Counted from the stretch's first letter, positions 8,733 through 18,214 are shown. The stretch: 64,000 bases of DNA from Desulfosediminicola flagellatus (GCF_005116655.2 NZ_CP050698.1:6528501-6592500); one strand, 5' to 3'. Numbers and translations are program-made. Notes: generated by a model from the letters alone, not told the origin.

Positions 8733-10469
8733 GTGATCCATCAATTCGATACGGTTATAGTCGGCTCAGGTGGTGCAGGGCTTTATGCTGCACTTGAAGC
8801 CAGTAAGAAATCCAAAACTGCTGTTTTGTCAAAGTTGTACCCTGTTCGCAGTCATACCGGAGCTGCTCAGGGAGGAATCAGCGCAGCTCTTGGCAATGTT
8901 GAAGAAGACAAGGCCGAATGGCATGCCTTTGATACGGTAAAGGGTGGTGACTATCTCGTCGACCAGCAGGCGGCAAAGATTCTTACAGAAGAGGCTATAC
9001 AGGCGGTTTACGATCTTGAGAACCGCGGCCTGCCGTTTAACCGCACTTTAGAAGAAAAGATAGATCAGCGGCGCTTCGGAGGCCATACCAGAAATTTCGG
9101 TGAAGGGCCGGTCAAACGTGCCTGTTATGCTGCGGATCGTACAGGACACATGATTTTGCAGACACTTTACCAGCAATGTATCAAAAACGACGTGTCATTT
9201 TTTGATGAATATCAGGTGCTCGATCTGATTTTGGAAAAGGATGTCTGCAAAGGCGTTGTAGTCGTTGAGTTGGCGACCGGAGAAATGCATATTTTTGCTG
9301 CTAAAGCGGTACTCTTTGCAACGGGTGGTTTTGGCCGGATGTTTAAAATCACCTCAAATGCCTATGCAAATACAGGGGATGGCCCTGCAGTTTGTGCAAG
9401 AAAAGGTATACCGATTCAGGATATGGAGTTTTTTCAATTTCATCCTACCGGCATAATGGGCCTTGGTATTCTGATATCAGAGGCAGTCCGTGGTGAAGGA
9501 GGCATACTGCGAAACAACAGTGGTGAGCGTTTTATGGAGCGCTATTCACCGACTCTGCTTGATTTAGCCCCGCGCGATATCGTTGCCCGATCAATAATGA
9601 CCGAGGTTCTGGACGGTAAGGGAATTCGTGGAGACGGTAAAATAGATGACTATGTCTATCTTGATGCGACGCATCTCGGTAAAGAAGTCCTGATGAAGAA
9701 GCTTCCGGACATTACAGATTTCTGCAAGACCTACCTGGGGATTGATCCAGCGGATAAACCTATACCAGTATTACCGACAGCCCATTATGCGATGGGCGGC
9801 ATTCCGACTGATGTTCATGGAAGAGTTCTAAAGGATAAAAATAATACGGTAGTCGAAGGATTATATGCGGCCGGTGAGTGCGCATGTGTATCTGTTCATG
9901 GTGCGAACCGGCTGGGGACCAACAGCTTACTCGATCTCGTAGTCTTCGGGCGGCGCGCAGGCCAGCATATTGCTGAATATGTGAAAAGTGCAACGCTATC
10001 AGAACCAGACGCATCCGCAGCGGATGCAGCAAAAGCTTGGATTGGCAGGATGACCGATGGCAGGGAAGGTCCACACGGCGGTCATATCACTGATGAGATG
10101 CAGACGACCATGATGGAAAAAGTGGGTATTTACCGCAATGAACAAAAAATGGAACAGGCGGTACAGGAGGTTCAGGAGCTGAGAAAACGCTATCTGAATG
10201 TGCGTGTGCAGGATAGTGCTAAAAGCTTCAATACCGATCTGCTTGAGATGATTGAATTAGGAAATCTACTGGATCTTTCACTTATAACCGCCACAGCGGC
10301 CTTGAAACGGCAGGAGAGCAGGGGAGCTCATAGCAGGGAGGATTACTCAGAACGTGACGATGATGGCTGGCTGGTGCATTCTCTGGCATACCTGGAAGGC
10401 GATTCAGTCCGTCTCGACTATAAACCGGTTGATACCTCGATCTGGGAACCCAAACCTCGTACGTACTGA
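8733..10469 (+). CDS. sdhA: Succinate dehydrogenase / fumarate reductase flavoprotein subunit
   Basis: 578 residues from GTG 8733, chosen because GGAGG (8723-8727) sits 5 bases ahead; an upstream ATG at 8721 would itself overlap that ribosome site. Catalyses succinate/fumarate interconversion with covalently bound FAD. Visible: dinucleotide fold GSGGAGLYAALEA, the FAD-linking histidine region SHTGAAQGGI, active-site GGHTRNFG and RTGH, and the C-terminal substrate segment HYAMGGIPTD with ANRLGTNSLLDLVVFGRRAG. Length and motifs match the proteobacterial SdhA type. sdhB starts 17 bp downstream. No sdhC or sdhD precedes or follows, so the direction of the reaction and the membrane partner cannot be read from the window. 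Confidence 0.93.
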   Translation: MIHQFDTVIVGSGGAGLYAALEASKKSKTAVLSKLYPVRSHTGAAQGGISAALGNVEEDKAEWHAFDTVKGGDYLVDQQAAKILTEEAIQAVYDLENRGLPFNRTLEEKIDQRRFGGHTRNFGEGPVKRACYAADRTGHMILQTLYQQCIKNDVSFFDEYQVLDLILEKDVCKGVVVVELATGEMHIFAAKAVLFATGGFGRMFKITSNAYANTGDGPAVCARKGIPIQDMEFFQFHPTGIMGLGILISEAVRGEGGILRNNSGERFMERYSPTLLDLAPRDIVARSIMTEVLDGKGIRGDGKIDDYVYLDATHLGKEVLMKKLPDITDFCKTYLGIDPADKPIPVLPTAHYAMGGIPTDVHGRVLKDKNNTVVEGLYAAGECACVSVHGANRLGTNSLLDLVVFGRRAGQHIAEYVKSATLSEPDASAADAAKAWIGRMTDGREGPHGGHITDEMQTTMMEKVGIYRNEQKMEQAVQEVQELRKRYLNVRVQDSAKSFNTDLLEMIELGNLLDLSLITATAALKRQESRGAHSREDYSERDDDGWLVHSLAYLEGDSVRLDYKPVDTSIWEPKPRTY

Positions 10470-10486
10470 GAATAAAGGAGCCGAGT

Positions 10487-11200
10487 ATGAACATCATCCT
10501 TAAAATACAGCGATACAATCCTGATACCGACAAGGCACCATATTTTCAGGAATACACTGTTGAAGCAGGCCCGAATGAACGGCTTCTCGATGCGTTGATG
10601 ACAGTAAAACGTTTTCAGGACGGCAGTCTCGGGTTTAGAAAGAGTTGCGCTCATGGTGTCTGCGGTTCTGATGCCATGCGGATTAATGGTAATGATGGGT
10701 TGGCCTGTAAAACGTTGATCAAAGAACTGGCGGAAAATGATGGTGATATGATCACTGTTGAGCCGCTTAGCCATCTTCCGGTTCAACGTGATCTTATTGT
10801 CGATCAGGATCAATTTTTTGAAAAGTACCGGGAGGTAAAGCCCTTTCTCATTAACGATGAAGAAGTGGATGGCCAGGAGCGGATTCAGTCGCGTGAAGAG
10901 CGTATGGTCTTTGATGATACAACCAATTGTATCCTTTGCGCCTCGTGTTATTCTGCATGCCCGGTGCTTGATGAGAATCCAAATTTTCTCGGGCCTGCAG
11001 CAATAGCCCAGGCCTTTCGCTTTAACGCCGACTCGCGTGATAACGGAATAGACGAACGCTTACAGATACTCGATACTCCAGATGGAGTCTGGTCATGCGA
11101 TAACCACTTCAAATGCACCAAAGCGTGTCCAAGATCTATCCTGATAACAAAACGAATCAATCAAACGAAAAAGGTGATCAAGGATAAGCGTGGTGAGTAA
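10487..11200 (+). CDS. sdhB: Succinate dehydrogenase / fumarate reductase iron-sulfur subunit
   Basis: 237 residues, normal for SdhB/FrdB. Passes electrons between SdhA and the quinone-binding membrane subunits through three clusters: [2Fe-2S] in the N-terminal plant-type ferredoxin domain (SCAHGVCGSDAM plus a later Cys near residue 73), [4Fe-4S] in CILCASCYSACP, and a third cluster in CDNHFKCTKACPRSI. In the second motif the fourth position is Cys-Ala-Ser-Cys, the proteobacterial SDH form. It has a ribosome site AAAGGAG (10473-10479) and is co-transcribed with sdhA. Next is the unrelated cytochrome gene, so the pair is the complete visible operon. Confidence 0.93.
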   Translation: MNIILKIQRYNPDTDKAPYFQEYTVEAGPNERLLDALMTVKRFQDGSLGFRKSCAHGVCGSDAMRINGNDGLACKTLIKELAENDGDMITVEPLSHLPVQRDLIVDQDQFFEKYREVKPFLINDEEVDGQERIQSREERMVFDDTTNCILCASCYSACPVLDENPNFLGPAAIAQAFRFNADSRDNGIDERLQILDTPDGVWSCDNHFKCTKACPRSILITKRINQTKKVIKDKRGE

Positions 11201-11224
11201 AGGTGTGGATGCTTTTTGGGAGGA

Positions 11225-11253
11225 TTGACACTTTAAAATTGGCTAATTTATTA
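11225..11253 (+). promoter_or_regulatory. Putative sigma-70 promoter of the cytochrome P460-like gene
   Basis: A perfect TTGACA (11225-11230) is followed after 17 bases by TTATTA (11248-11253) in an AT-rich stretch, about 95 bp before the start codon. Confidence 0.5.
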
Positions 11254-11347
11254 TTTATTTTTAGAAGGTTACAAGGCGAGATGCGACTATTGAACTAATG
11301 GGGTTGTTCTGCATAACGTATGGTTTGACCGTTAAAAGAGGTGACCT

Positions 11348-11860
11348 ATGAAGTATCGTAATGTTTCGTGTTGTATTAGTATGTTTTCGTTTTTATTAGC
11401 AATATTTCCTGTTTTGGCAACTGCAGCAGATCATACTCCTGCGCCTTCTCATGAAATTACATACCCGGTCGGCTGGCAGAGTTGGGCTACGATAGCTGTG
11501 TCTCATCGAACAGATAATAAAACAATTCGTACTATCCTTGGTAACGATGTTGCTGTGCAGGCGGCACGAACTGGTAAAACTAATCCATGGCCTGACGGCG
11601 CAATACTCGGTAAAGTTGTCTGGAAGGATACGCAACTTGAAGATTGGGATGAAGCTACTGTTCCAGGGGAATTTGTTCATGCTGAGTTTATGTTCAAGGA
11701 CTCAAAGAAATATGCCAAAGACTATGGATGGGGTTGGGCGCGTTGGCAAGGTCTGGAGCAGAAACCGTTTAACAAAGGTGCACAAGTTTGCGTTTCCTGT
11801 CATACACCTGTCGAGGAGCGGGATTGGGTATTCACAGATCCTGCGGTATTTCCTAAATAG
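11348..11860 (+). CDS. Cytochrome P460-like periplasmic c-type haem protein
   Basis: 170 residues with a signal peptide (hydrophobic core to about residue 26, cleavage after ATA-A). The mature part starts with ITYPVGWQSWATIAVSHRTDN, typical of the cytochrome P460 family (PF16694), continues with DGAILGKVVWK, and carries one CVSCH haem-c site near the C-terminus. Known P460 proteins oxidise hydroxylamine or detoxify NO-related species; many homologues in anaerobes have no known role. The protein-haem lysine cross-link of true P460 cannot be checked by eye. Single gene with its own promoter. RBS AGAGGTG lies just before the ATG. Confidence 0.8.
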   Translation: MKYRNVSCCISMFSFLLAIFPVLATAADHTPAPSHEITYPVGWQSWATIAVSHRTDNKTIRTILGNDVAVQAARTGKTNPWPDGAILGKVVWKDTQLEDWDEATVPGEFVHAEFMFKDSKKYAKDYGWGWARWQGLEQKPFNKGAQVCVSCHTPVEERDWVFTDPAVFPK

Positions 11861-11929
11861 GCTTCGGGTGGAAACTACGTAGCCAACAAGGAAATTCTAT
11901 CACTGCATTTAGTGATGTGATATCAATAG

Positions 11930-11964
11930 GGGAGTCTCGGATGATGAGACTCCCTGGCATTTTT
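11930..11964. terminator. Terminator between convergent genes
   Basis: GGGAGTCTC / GAGACTCCC stem (9 bp, 7-nt loop), followed by GGCATTTTT on the plus strand, about 70 bp after the cytochrome gene. The minus-strand gene's stop lies at its right edge. Confidence 0.65.
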
Positions 11965-12484
11965 AATGCGGTGTTTCAAAGCTATCAAGCAACAGTTCGG
12001 CAGATTCAGGTTCGACTGCTTTAACTTCCGGATTACTGTTTAATATCCGTGCGCAGGAGTTCCAGCGCAAAACCGCTTCCTGGCTTTTCGGGTTGTCATT
12101 GCTGAGGACGTTGTCGAAGGCTTCCATCGCTTTAAGAAACCATTCATAGGCTGCTGTTCCAGCACCTGGCCCACCTTTTTTGAGATGGTATTTAGCGCAA
12201 CGCTCATAAATAACACCAAGGTAATATGACTTGCTGTAACTTCCATCAAGTTTCGGAACAATTTCCTGCGCCTGTTCAAACGAAGGGGTAAGGCCTGAGT
12301 GTGGGAATTTATCGGTTAAGGCGAGGAGCAGAGTTATAAGTGCTTCCTGATTATCAGGAGTGGCCGCGAGTATGTCCAGGCAAATGGATTCTGCATCATC
12401 AGGCTCGTTGAGTAGTCTGTAACGTTGAGCTCTTTTGAGTGAAGATTCGATTGCACCAGGATCCAGAGCTTTTAATTCGAACAT
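11963..12484 (-). CDS. TPR-like helical protein, function unknown
   Basis: 173 residues, no signal peptide. Residues about 12-45 (ESSLKRAQRYRLLNEPDDAESICLDIL followed by PDNQEALITLLLAL) match the pattern of a tetratricopeptide repeat, and YEWFLKAMEAFDNVLSNDNPKSQEAVLRWNSCARIL near residues 110-150 looks like another. Proteins of this sort are usually small adaptors. Preceded by a GGAGGAA ribosome site. No operon partner is obvious: the DHH-CBS gene on the same strand lies downstream in coordinate but upstream in transcription, 130 bp away. Confidence 0.7.
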   Translation of the reverse strand: MFELKALDPGAIESSLKRAQRYRLLNEPDDAESICLDILAATPDNQEALITLLLALTDKFPHSGLTPSFEQAQEIVPKLDGSYSKSYYLGVIYERCAKYHLKKGGPGAGTAAYEWFLKAMEAFDNVLSNDNPKSQEAVLRWNSCARILNSNPEVKAVEPESAELLLDSFETPH

Positions 12485-12617
12485 TTCTTCCTCCGTGGTA
12501 ATACAGATGTTGTGACTGCAGTCGGTGGATAGGTATACTCGAATTATACGATCATGAGAGACAATTACAAGGGTCTCTAATAGATAAGTGATTCTACGAA
12601 GACCCTCATTATATAGG

Positions 12618-13916
12618 TTATTCCGGTAGTAAGTTGTAGAAAAAATTCAGGATGTCTGTGCGGGTAACGATGCCGATCACCTTGCCTTCATGTACCACAG
12701 GGAGATGTCCAATATTTTTTTCGAGCATTAACCTGCCGACCTGTGCCGGGATGGCATCAGGAGCAACGCTTTGCAGGTCTCTTGCCATATAGGCTTTAAC
12801 CGGTTTGTCCCAGTGCTTATCGAACTTGAGTTTCTTGAAGTCCCACAGAACGACAATCCCATGTAATTCATCATTTTCCATAACCAGAACACCCCGTATC
12901 TTCTCTTTAGACATCAGGGCATGAACATCACGCATGGGTGTATCAGGCGTGACGGATTTAACAGGAAATGACATCAGGTCAGCAATGCGGGCTCCTTCCT
13001 GTTGTTCAGATTCAAGCAGATTAATTATTGCCTGTTTAACTTCTTCTGGGGATTGCTCATCAGTTTTAATGGTGACTGAGCCTGCGCCGGAATGACCGCC
13101 GCCGCCAAGTTGCACCATGATCCGACCGATATCAATAGATTCAACACCGCTTCTGCCGATAACAGTGGCACGTCCATTGGTTACGAAAATAACAAATATC
13201 GCGTCGACGTTAATGATGGAACGGTACATATTAACGATGCCCGACAGCGTTGTTACCTTGCCATCCAGAGGGACAATGTTAAAGCCGATCTCTTGATCAA
13301 GGATGGTACGCTTTTCAGTACCTTTCATCATCTCAAAGAGAATTTCCTTCTGCTTTTCCTCATATGGAGGATTGAGAAAGAATGCAGCGACATTGAGATC
13401 CGCGCCCTGCTCAAGCAGATATGCGGCAGCATAGGCATCTTCAGGAGTAGTTGAAGGAAACGTAAGGTGTCCTGTATCCTCGTAGAGCCCAAGCAGCATG
13501 ACGGTGGACATCAGAGGATTGAGTTCTATCTCACGTTTTTTAAACTCTCTGATAAAGAGGGTTATGGTCGCGCCGATATCTTCCTGACATATCCAGTCCG
13601 CCTCAATGTTACCACCATGCATATGGTGGTCCCAGAGATGAATTTCGAGATCATCCCTTTTGCGCAGTTTGTCCATCCTGTCGAGACGTTGCCAGGCGGG
13701 GGTGTCGACTACAATAAGCCGTGAAACCTCATCGTGCTTCACCTCCTGTGGGAGGATCAGATTAAAGGCGGTCTTATGGGTTGATAGAAATCGACGTACA
13801 TTGCGGCTTACTTCCTTTGGGACTACTCCGACGCTTCCGGGATAGATAAGCGTAGCTGCAACAATAGATGCAAGAGCATCGAAATCGGTTTGCTTGTGTG
13901 ATGTGATAATCTGCAT
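12618..13916 (-). CDS. DHH/DHHA1 phosphoesterase with tandem CBS domains
   Basis: 432 residues. Order: DHH phosphoesterase domain (about 1-190; metal motifs SHKQTDFDALAS, VVDTP and LWDHH), DHHA1 domain with the glycine motif GGGGHSGAGS (about 272-281), and two CBS domains (about 312-430; ends with VGRLMLEKNIGHLPVVHEGKVIGIVTRTDIL). The same DHH-CBS arrangement is known as the N-terminal half of some bacterial CCA-adding or poly(A) polymerase proteins, but there the nucleotidyltransferase domain follows; here the protein ends after the second CBS domain. DHH enzymes hydrolyse short oligonucleotides, cyclic dinucleotides or pyrophosphate; CBS pairs sense adenine nucleotides. Substrate not determinable. 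Confidence 0.85.
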   Translation of the reverse strand: MQIITSHKQTDFDALASIVAATLIYPGSVGVVPKEVSRNVRRFLSTHKTAFNLILPQEVKHDEVSRLIVVDTPAWQRLDRMDKLRKRDDLEIHLWDHHMHGGNIEADWICQEDIGATITLFIREFKKREIELNPLMSTVMLLGLYEDTGHLTFPSTTPEDAYAAAYLLEQGADLNVAAFFLNPPYEEKQKEILFEMMKGTEKRTILDQEIGFNIVPLDGKVTTLSGIVNMYRSIINVDAIFVIFVTNGRATVIGRSGVESIDIGRIMVQLGGGGHSGAGSVTIKTDEQSPEEVKQAIINLLESEQQEGARIADLMSFPVKSVTPDTPMRDVHALMSKEKIRGVLVMENDELHGIVVLWDFKKLKFDKHWDKPVKAYMARDLQSVAPDAIPAQVGRLMLEKNIGHLPVVHEGKVIGIVTRTDILNFFYNLLPE

Positions 13917-14116
13917 GGTTAAAGAGGTGGAACAAAAACGCGAGAAAGTATAGTTAAATGTTTAAGCTCAATGAATATCCTGAGCCTACCATACTTTCGT
14001 GTCGGGGCAAATGGATTCCGTAGATAAAGAGAGGGAGACCGGACATTCAACAAAAGGATATGGCTGAACGTCCGGTATATTCTATACGCATATGGGGTGC
14101 TGCTGAATGTTACAAA

Positions 14117-14926
14117 TTAATTCAGCGGATAAATCGGCCTATCACCCTTCTGCAGATAATAGGGCATCATTTTGTCTGCAAGATTGTTAAGAGTTGATTG
14201 ACGGTTCGTTGGAGAAGGATGGGTAGACATGAATTCGGGAGGTGTTGACCCACCGACTTTCGCCATCTTTTCCCAGAGTGTTGCTGCAGCGCGAGGATTG
14301 TAACCGGCGCGTGCGGCGAGTTCTATACCCATCAGGTCGGCTTCAGATTCAGATGTGCGGCTGTTTGGCAGGGTGATTGCCATGGCAGCTGCAAGAGCAC
14401 TACCTGAAAGAGCTACACCGGCATATTCACTGTCACCGGCAACCATCGCCACACCCATCATACCCATCTGGGTTGCGAGCGCGACTGACATTCTTTCAGC
14501 GGTGTGATTTGCCAGAGCATGTGAGATTTCATGCCCCATTACCTGGGCAAGCTCATCATCCGTTGGCTTTACCTTGTCTAGCAACCCGGTATATACAGCC
14601 ATTTTTCCACCAGCCATACACCATGCATTTACTGTATCGGGTTCATCGATAACCTTTACGCTCCATTCCCAATCACGGGTCTGTGGAAATTGTTGAATAG
14701 CCTGAGCAATGATTTTGCCTGTAATAATTTGTACACGGCGTGCGGTTGCTCGGTTTGAGTCAACTTTCCCTTCTTTTTGCAAAGGAAGAAGTGTCTGAAC
14801 ATATGCTTCACGGGATGCACTGATCGCCTGCTCCGGGCTGACGAGCATGAGTTGCGATCGGCCTGTGGGGCTGGTTGCACAGGCTGTGAGGGCAAGCAGA
14901 AGAATAGCGCATAGCCAGTTTTTCAT
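14117..14926 (-). CDS. M48 family zinc metalloprotease, lipoprotein
   Basis: 269 residues with a lipoprotein signal: hydrophobic stretch then LTACATS, so Cys16 would be lipidated. The catalytic HEISHALANH (HExxH) lies near residue 130, with the third zinc ligand in SESEADLMGIELAARAGY. This is the LoiP/YcaL/BepA-like group of periplasmic M48 proteases that take part in outer-membrane protein quality control. The C-terminus has the typical STHPSPTNR motif. Monocistronic. Confidence 0.9.
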   Translation of the reverse strand: MKNWLCAILLLALTACATSPTGRSQLMLVSPEQAISASREAYVQTLLPLQKEGKVDSNRATARRVQIITGKIIAQAIQQFPQTRDWEWSVKVIDEPDTVNAWCMAGGKMAVYTGLLDKVKPTDDELAQVMGHEISHALANHTAERMSVALATQMGMMGVAMVAGDSEYAGVALSGSALAAAMAITLPNSRTSESEADLMGIELAARAGYNPRAAATLWEKMAKVGGSTPPEFMSTHPSPTNRQSTLNNLADKMMPYYLQKGDRPIYPLN

Positions 14927-15250
14927 TGTCTGTACTCCTTGTGATATGATGCTGAAAAATACAAAATGTTTGGAACATATAGAGTTAAATTGTTACCTAA
15001 ACAACACAATAGAGGTTATGGGAATGTAAAATATTGAGAATGCCCTTTCCTCCCAGCCCTTTGTCATTTCGATAATAACAATGCTTTAAGGTAAACATAG
15101 GCTCCGATATCAACATATGTCTATTCCCGGACAGGCCTCCTTGGTATCACTTTTTTAGGTTACTGGAATTTCTGCCGTAACCGGCTTGTCATCTTTGACA
15201 AAAAAATAAGAGTGAATTGGTTGGTTGTCTATTGAGGTAATCTCAAAGAA

Positions 15251-15290
15251 TATGACAAAGGGAAACCACTTCTGGTTTCCCTTTGTCATA
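15251..15290. terminator. Long perfect hairpin, terminator of the 110-residue gene
   Basis: An 18-bp perfect stem (TATGACAAAGGGAAACCA and its complement) with a 4-nt loop sits just after the minus-strand gene at 15319-15651. The minus-strand flank reads TTCTTT, a modest U tract. About 200 bp of non-coding DNA between here and the M48 gene hold nothing else recognisable. Confidence 0.65.
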
Positions 15291-15318
15291 TTACTAAATA
15301 GTAAATCCTGAGGAGTAA

Positions 15319-15651
15319 TCAGGAGTAGATCATCTCTTCTGTTACCATCTTGTCGATGAAATCGAGTACGAACTGGCGTTGCATAGGAGTCGCATGAGCG
15401 ATGCAGGTGCAGTGCAGATTTGATTTGCTTCTAACCAGAAACTCAAAGCGAACAAGAGACCTTTCAACTTCTACAGCAAGATAAAAGGGGCCGTGATCTT
15501 CGTGTCCCTGCTGTGCTTCTGAGAGAAGGTCAGGTGGCAGAACAAACCAGTAGAGACCGACCATCGGTCCTGCAGTGAGAGTTCGCTTAAGGTATGAGTC
15601 AATGTTATCCCGCTCCATTGGTGAGAGATCGTCAATTACAAACTGGCGCAT
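15319..15651 (-). CDS. Conserved-looking hypothetical protein
   Basis: 110 residues, soluble, no signal peptide. Begins MRQFVIDDLSPMERDNIDSYL and has a central predicted beta region (GPFYLAVEVERSLVRFEFLVRS) and a CTC-x(2)-H element (CTCIAHATPMQRQFVLDFIDKM). It follows the PhoH-like gene by 140 bp on the same strand. Codon use resembles its neighbours, so it is probably a real gene. I do not recognise the family. Confidence 0.65.
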   Translation of the reverse strand: MRQFVIDDLSPMERDNIDSYLKRTLTAGPMVGLYWFVLPPDLLSEAQQGHEDHGPFYLAVEVERSLVRFEFLVRSKSNLHCTCIAHATPMQRQFVLDFIDKMVTEEMIYS

Positions 15652-15794
15652 AGTGCTCTTTAAAAAGTAATATCAGCGCTGGGAGTTATACCGTGAAGGA
15701 CCCTGATAGATTCTGCACGGCGCTGTACCGGTACCAGGCTAAAAGTTTTTATCGTCGCTCCGGATCGCGAAATTTCAATAGCATACAGTATAGA

Positions 15795-17117
15795 TTATAG
15801 AAAATCAGCTGCTATAGAGGACAGCGGACTTCGTTCACTTTTACTTAAAGTAACATGGCCATAAATCGGCTGGCCTTTCAATTTTTCGACAGCATAGGAT
15901 AAACCGTTTGAAGAGGAATCGAGATACGGATTATCTATCTGGTTCGGGTCGCCGGTAAGTACCATTTTAGTATTTTCACCGGCGCGACTGATGATTGTTT
16001 TCACTTCGTGAGGAGTGAGGTTCTGGGCCTCATCAACAATAACATATTGGTCAGGAATCGAACGACCGCGGATATAGGTGAGTGCCTCAAGTTCGATATG
16101 CTGTTCACGCAACAACTGATCAACTTTTCCCTGAACTGTCCCTTCTTCAAAGTTATGGTTCATTCGCATCAGGTAAATGAGGTTGTCGAAAATTGGTTGC
16201 ATCCAGAGATTCAGCTTTTCATCTTTGGTGCCGGGGAGATATCCGATATCTTTGCCCATAGGAATGATAGGGCGCGAAACCAGGACCTTCTCATAGATTT
16301 CTTTTATCAAGACTGACTCAAGCCCTGCCGCAAGGGCAAGCAGTGTTTTTCCAGTACCGGCTCTACCAATAAGGGTAATGAGATTAATGTTTGGATCGAG
16401 CAATAAATCAAGCGCCATTCGCTGCTCTTTGGAGCGGGACCTGATATGCCAGGCTGTTTCAGTCTCTTTGTTTAACTGAACGATCGTATCGGCTCCGATG
16501 GCACGGCCCATTGCGGAATGTTTGGGGTTGGTTTCATCCTGAAGAAGAATGAATTCATTGGTAAGAAAATCAGAATTTTCGACAGTGATTTTTTTATCCT
16601 TATAAAACTGGTCGATGACATTGGAGGCAACTTCCTGTGATTGCCAGCCGGTATAGAGAGAATCAAAGTCGCATTTCTGCTTCTCGAAATCCATTACGGC
16701 TATGCCGAGAGCATCAGCCTTGAGGCGCGAGTTGATATCTTTAGATACAAAGATTACCTGTTCACCCTGATTTTTGAGTGAGTTGGCGACGGCGAGGATG
16801 CGGTTGTCCGGTACGGACATATCCATGAAGATACCGGGCATATCATGCTTTTCGACAGTGATTTTCAGGATGCCGCCGTTACTCATAACCACCCCGTCCC
16901 GAAGGTTACCTTTGGTCCGGAGTTTGTCGAGCCTTCGAATGACGTGCCTGGCACTGCGGCCGAGCTCGTCATTGTGACGTTTAAAACTATCGAGTTCTTC
17001 AATAACTGTCATTGGCAGCACAACCGTATTGTCTTCAAACGAGATTATTGACTCAGGGTTGTGCAGCAGGACATTGGTATCGAGTACAAAATATTTCGGT
17101 GGTTTTGGTATGGTCAT
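15795..17117 (-). CDS. PIN-PhoH protein (PhoH2/YlaK type)
   Basis: 440 residues. N-terminal PIN nuclease domain (about 8-150: FVLDTNVLLHNP, with acidic residues in IEELDSFK and PDNRILAVA) fused to a PhoH ATPase domain (about 230-435: Walker A IGRAGTGKTLLAL, Walker B YVIVDEAQN, then LTGDPNQID). Members of this fusion family act as RNA helicase/ribonucleases in studied examples. The start codon overlaps the stop of the M24 peptidase gene by 4 bp (ATGA), so the two are translationally coupled. Confidence 0.93.
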   Translation of the reverse strand: MTIPKPPKYFVLDTNVLLHNPESIISFEDNTVVLPMTVIEELDSFKRHNDELGRSARHVIRRLDKLRTKGNLRDGVVMSNGGILKITVEKHDMPGIFMDMSVPDNRILAVANSLKNQGEQVIFVSKDINSRLKADALGIAVMDFEKQKCDFDSLYTGWQSQEVASNVIDQFYKDKKITVENSDFLTNEFILLQDETNPKHSAMGRAIGADTIVQLNKETETAWHIRSRSKEQRMALDLLLDPNINLITLIGRAGTGKTLLALAAGLESVLIKEIYEKVLVSRPIIPMGKDIGYLPGTKDEKLNLWMQPIFDNLIYLMRMNHNFEEGTVQGKVDQLLREQHIELEALTYIRGRSIPDQYVIVDEAQNLTPHEVKTIISRAGENTKMVLTGDPNQIDNPYLDSSSNGLSYAVEKLKGQPIYGHVTLSKSERSPLSSIAADFL

Positions 17118-18214
17118 AAATCAAGCCAGGTTGTATCGACATTAAGATCTTCGCAACCGTCTTTACGAACCACAACCATATTTTCCAGCCGGATTCCACC
17201 CCAGCCGGGAATGTAGATCCCGGGTTCAACGGTAACTATCATGCCCGCTTGTAATTTCTGACGGGCTCTTGGGGCGACGCGGGGCGCTTCATGCACGGCG
17301 AGTCCGACTCCGTGGCCGAGGCTATGACCGAAATATTCACCATATCCGGCTTCAGCGATGACATCACGGGCAGCCTTATCTACGTCAATTCCACAGACAC
17401 CTGCCCGAACAGCTTTTATACCGGCTAACTGCGCTTTACGAACGATACGATGAATTTTTTTATACTTTTTATCTGCTTTACCCGGAACAAACGTGCGGGT
17501 CATATCCGAGCAGTACCCGTTTAACACCAAACCCATATCAATGGTGATTGGCCTGTTTTTTTGAATAAATGCACTTGATGGCACCGCATGGGGCAGGGCA
17601 CTGTTATCACCGGATGCGACAATAGAATCAAAGCTTGCACCTTCAGCACCTTTTTTGCGCATGGCTGATTCAATAGCAAGCGCGATATCTATTTCTGTCT
17701 TTTTAGCATTGATGATAGGGTAGATTTCAAGAAAAACCTCTTCGTTTAATGCGACGGATTTACGAATGAGATCAATCTCTTCCTCATCCTTGATCAGTCG
17801 CATTTTCTCGATTAGGCCTGCAACGGGGACAAGAGTAATCCCAGGTTTGGCAAATGCCTTTTGCATAGTCTCATGGGTTGAATGCAGCATATAATCTGAT
17901 TCAAACCCGAGCTTTTTCATCTCAAGCGAGGGCAGCAGCTTTTTAAGTAGTGCTGTAAGACCACGCTTATACAATTTTACCTTGAGGTGTTGTACTTCAC
18001 GCTCGGCCTGCAACTTGAAACGAAAATCAGTCAGTAGCAGACCTTCGCCTCGTGCGGGGATGAGCAGCACGCCCGAACTTTCGCCGATATTGTGGTCTAC
18101 TGCAGAGTATCCGCTCAGGTAACGGCGGTTGTGCGGTTCGGTTACAAGCAGTCCGTCCAGCTGTTTTTTTCGAAGTCGCTTCTGCAGTTTTGCAATGCGT
18201 TTGCTGTAATCCAT
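17114..18214 (-). CDS. Xaa-Pro peptidase family protein (M24B)
   Basis: 366 residues. N-terminal creatinase-like domain (1-130) and C-terminal pita-bread M24 domain. Dimetal ligands are visible: Asp and Asp in ITIDMGLVLNGYCSDMTRTF, His in GHSLGHGVGLAVHE, Glu and Glu in VEPGIYIPGWGGIRLEN. It removes N-terminal residues before proline in the cytoplasm. Length matches PepQ/YpdF-like bacterial enzymes. Coupled to the PIN-PhoH gene, and 40 bp downstream of the MAEIKST gene. Confidence 0.93.
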   Translation of the reverse strand: MDYSKRIAKLQKRLRKKQLDGLLVTEPHNRRYLSGYSAVDHNIGESSGVLLIPARGEGLLLTDFRFKLQAEREVQHLKVKLYKRGLTALLKKLLPSLEMKKLGFESDYMLHSTHETMQKAFAKPGITLVPVAGLIEKMRLIKDEEEIDLIRKSVALNEEVFLEIYPIINAKKTEIDIALAIESAMRKKGAEGASFDSIVASGDNSALPHAVPSSAFIQKNRPITIDMGLVLNGYCSDMTRTFVPGKADKKYKKIHRIVRKAQLAGIKAVRAGVCGIDVDKAARDVIAEAGYGEYFGHSLGHGVGLAVHEAPRVAPRARQKLQAGMIVTVEPGIYIPGWGGIRLENMVVVRKDGCEDLNVDTTWLDL

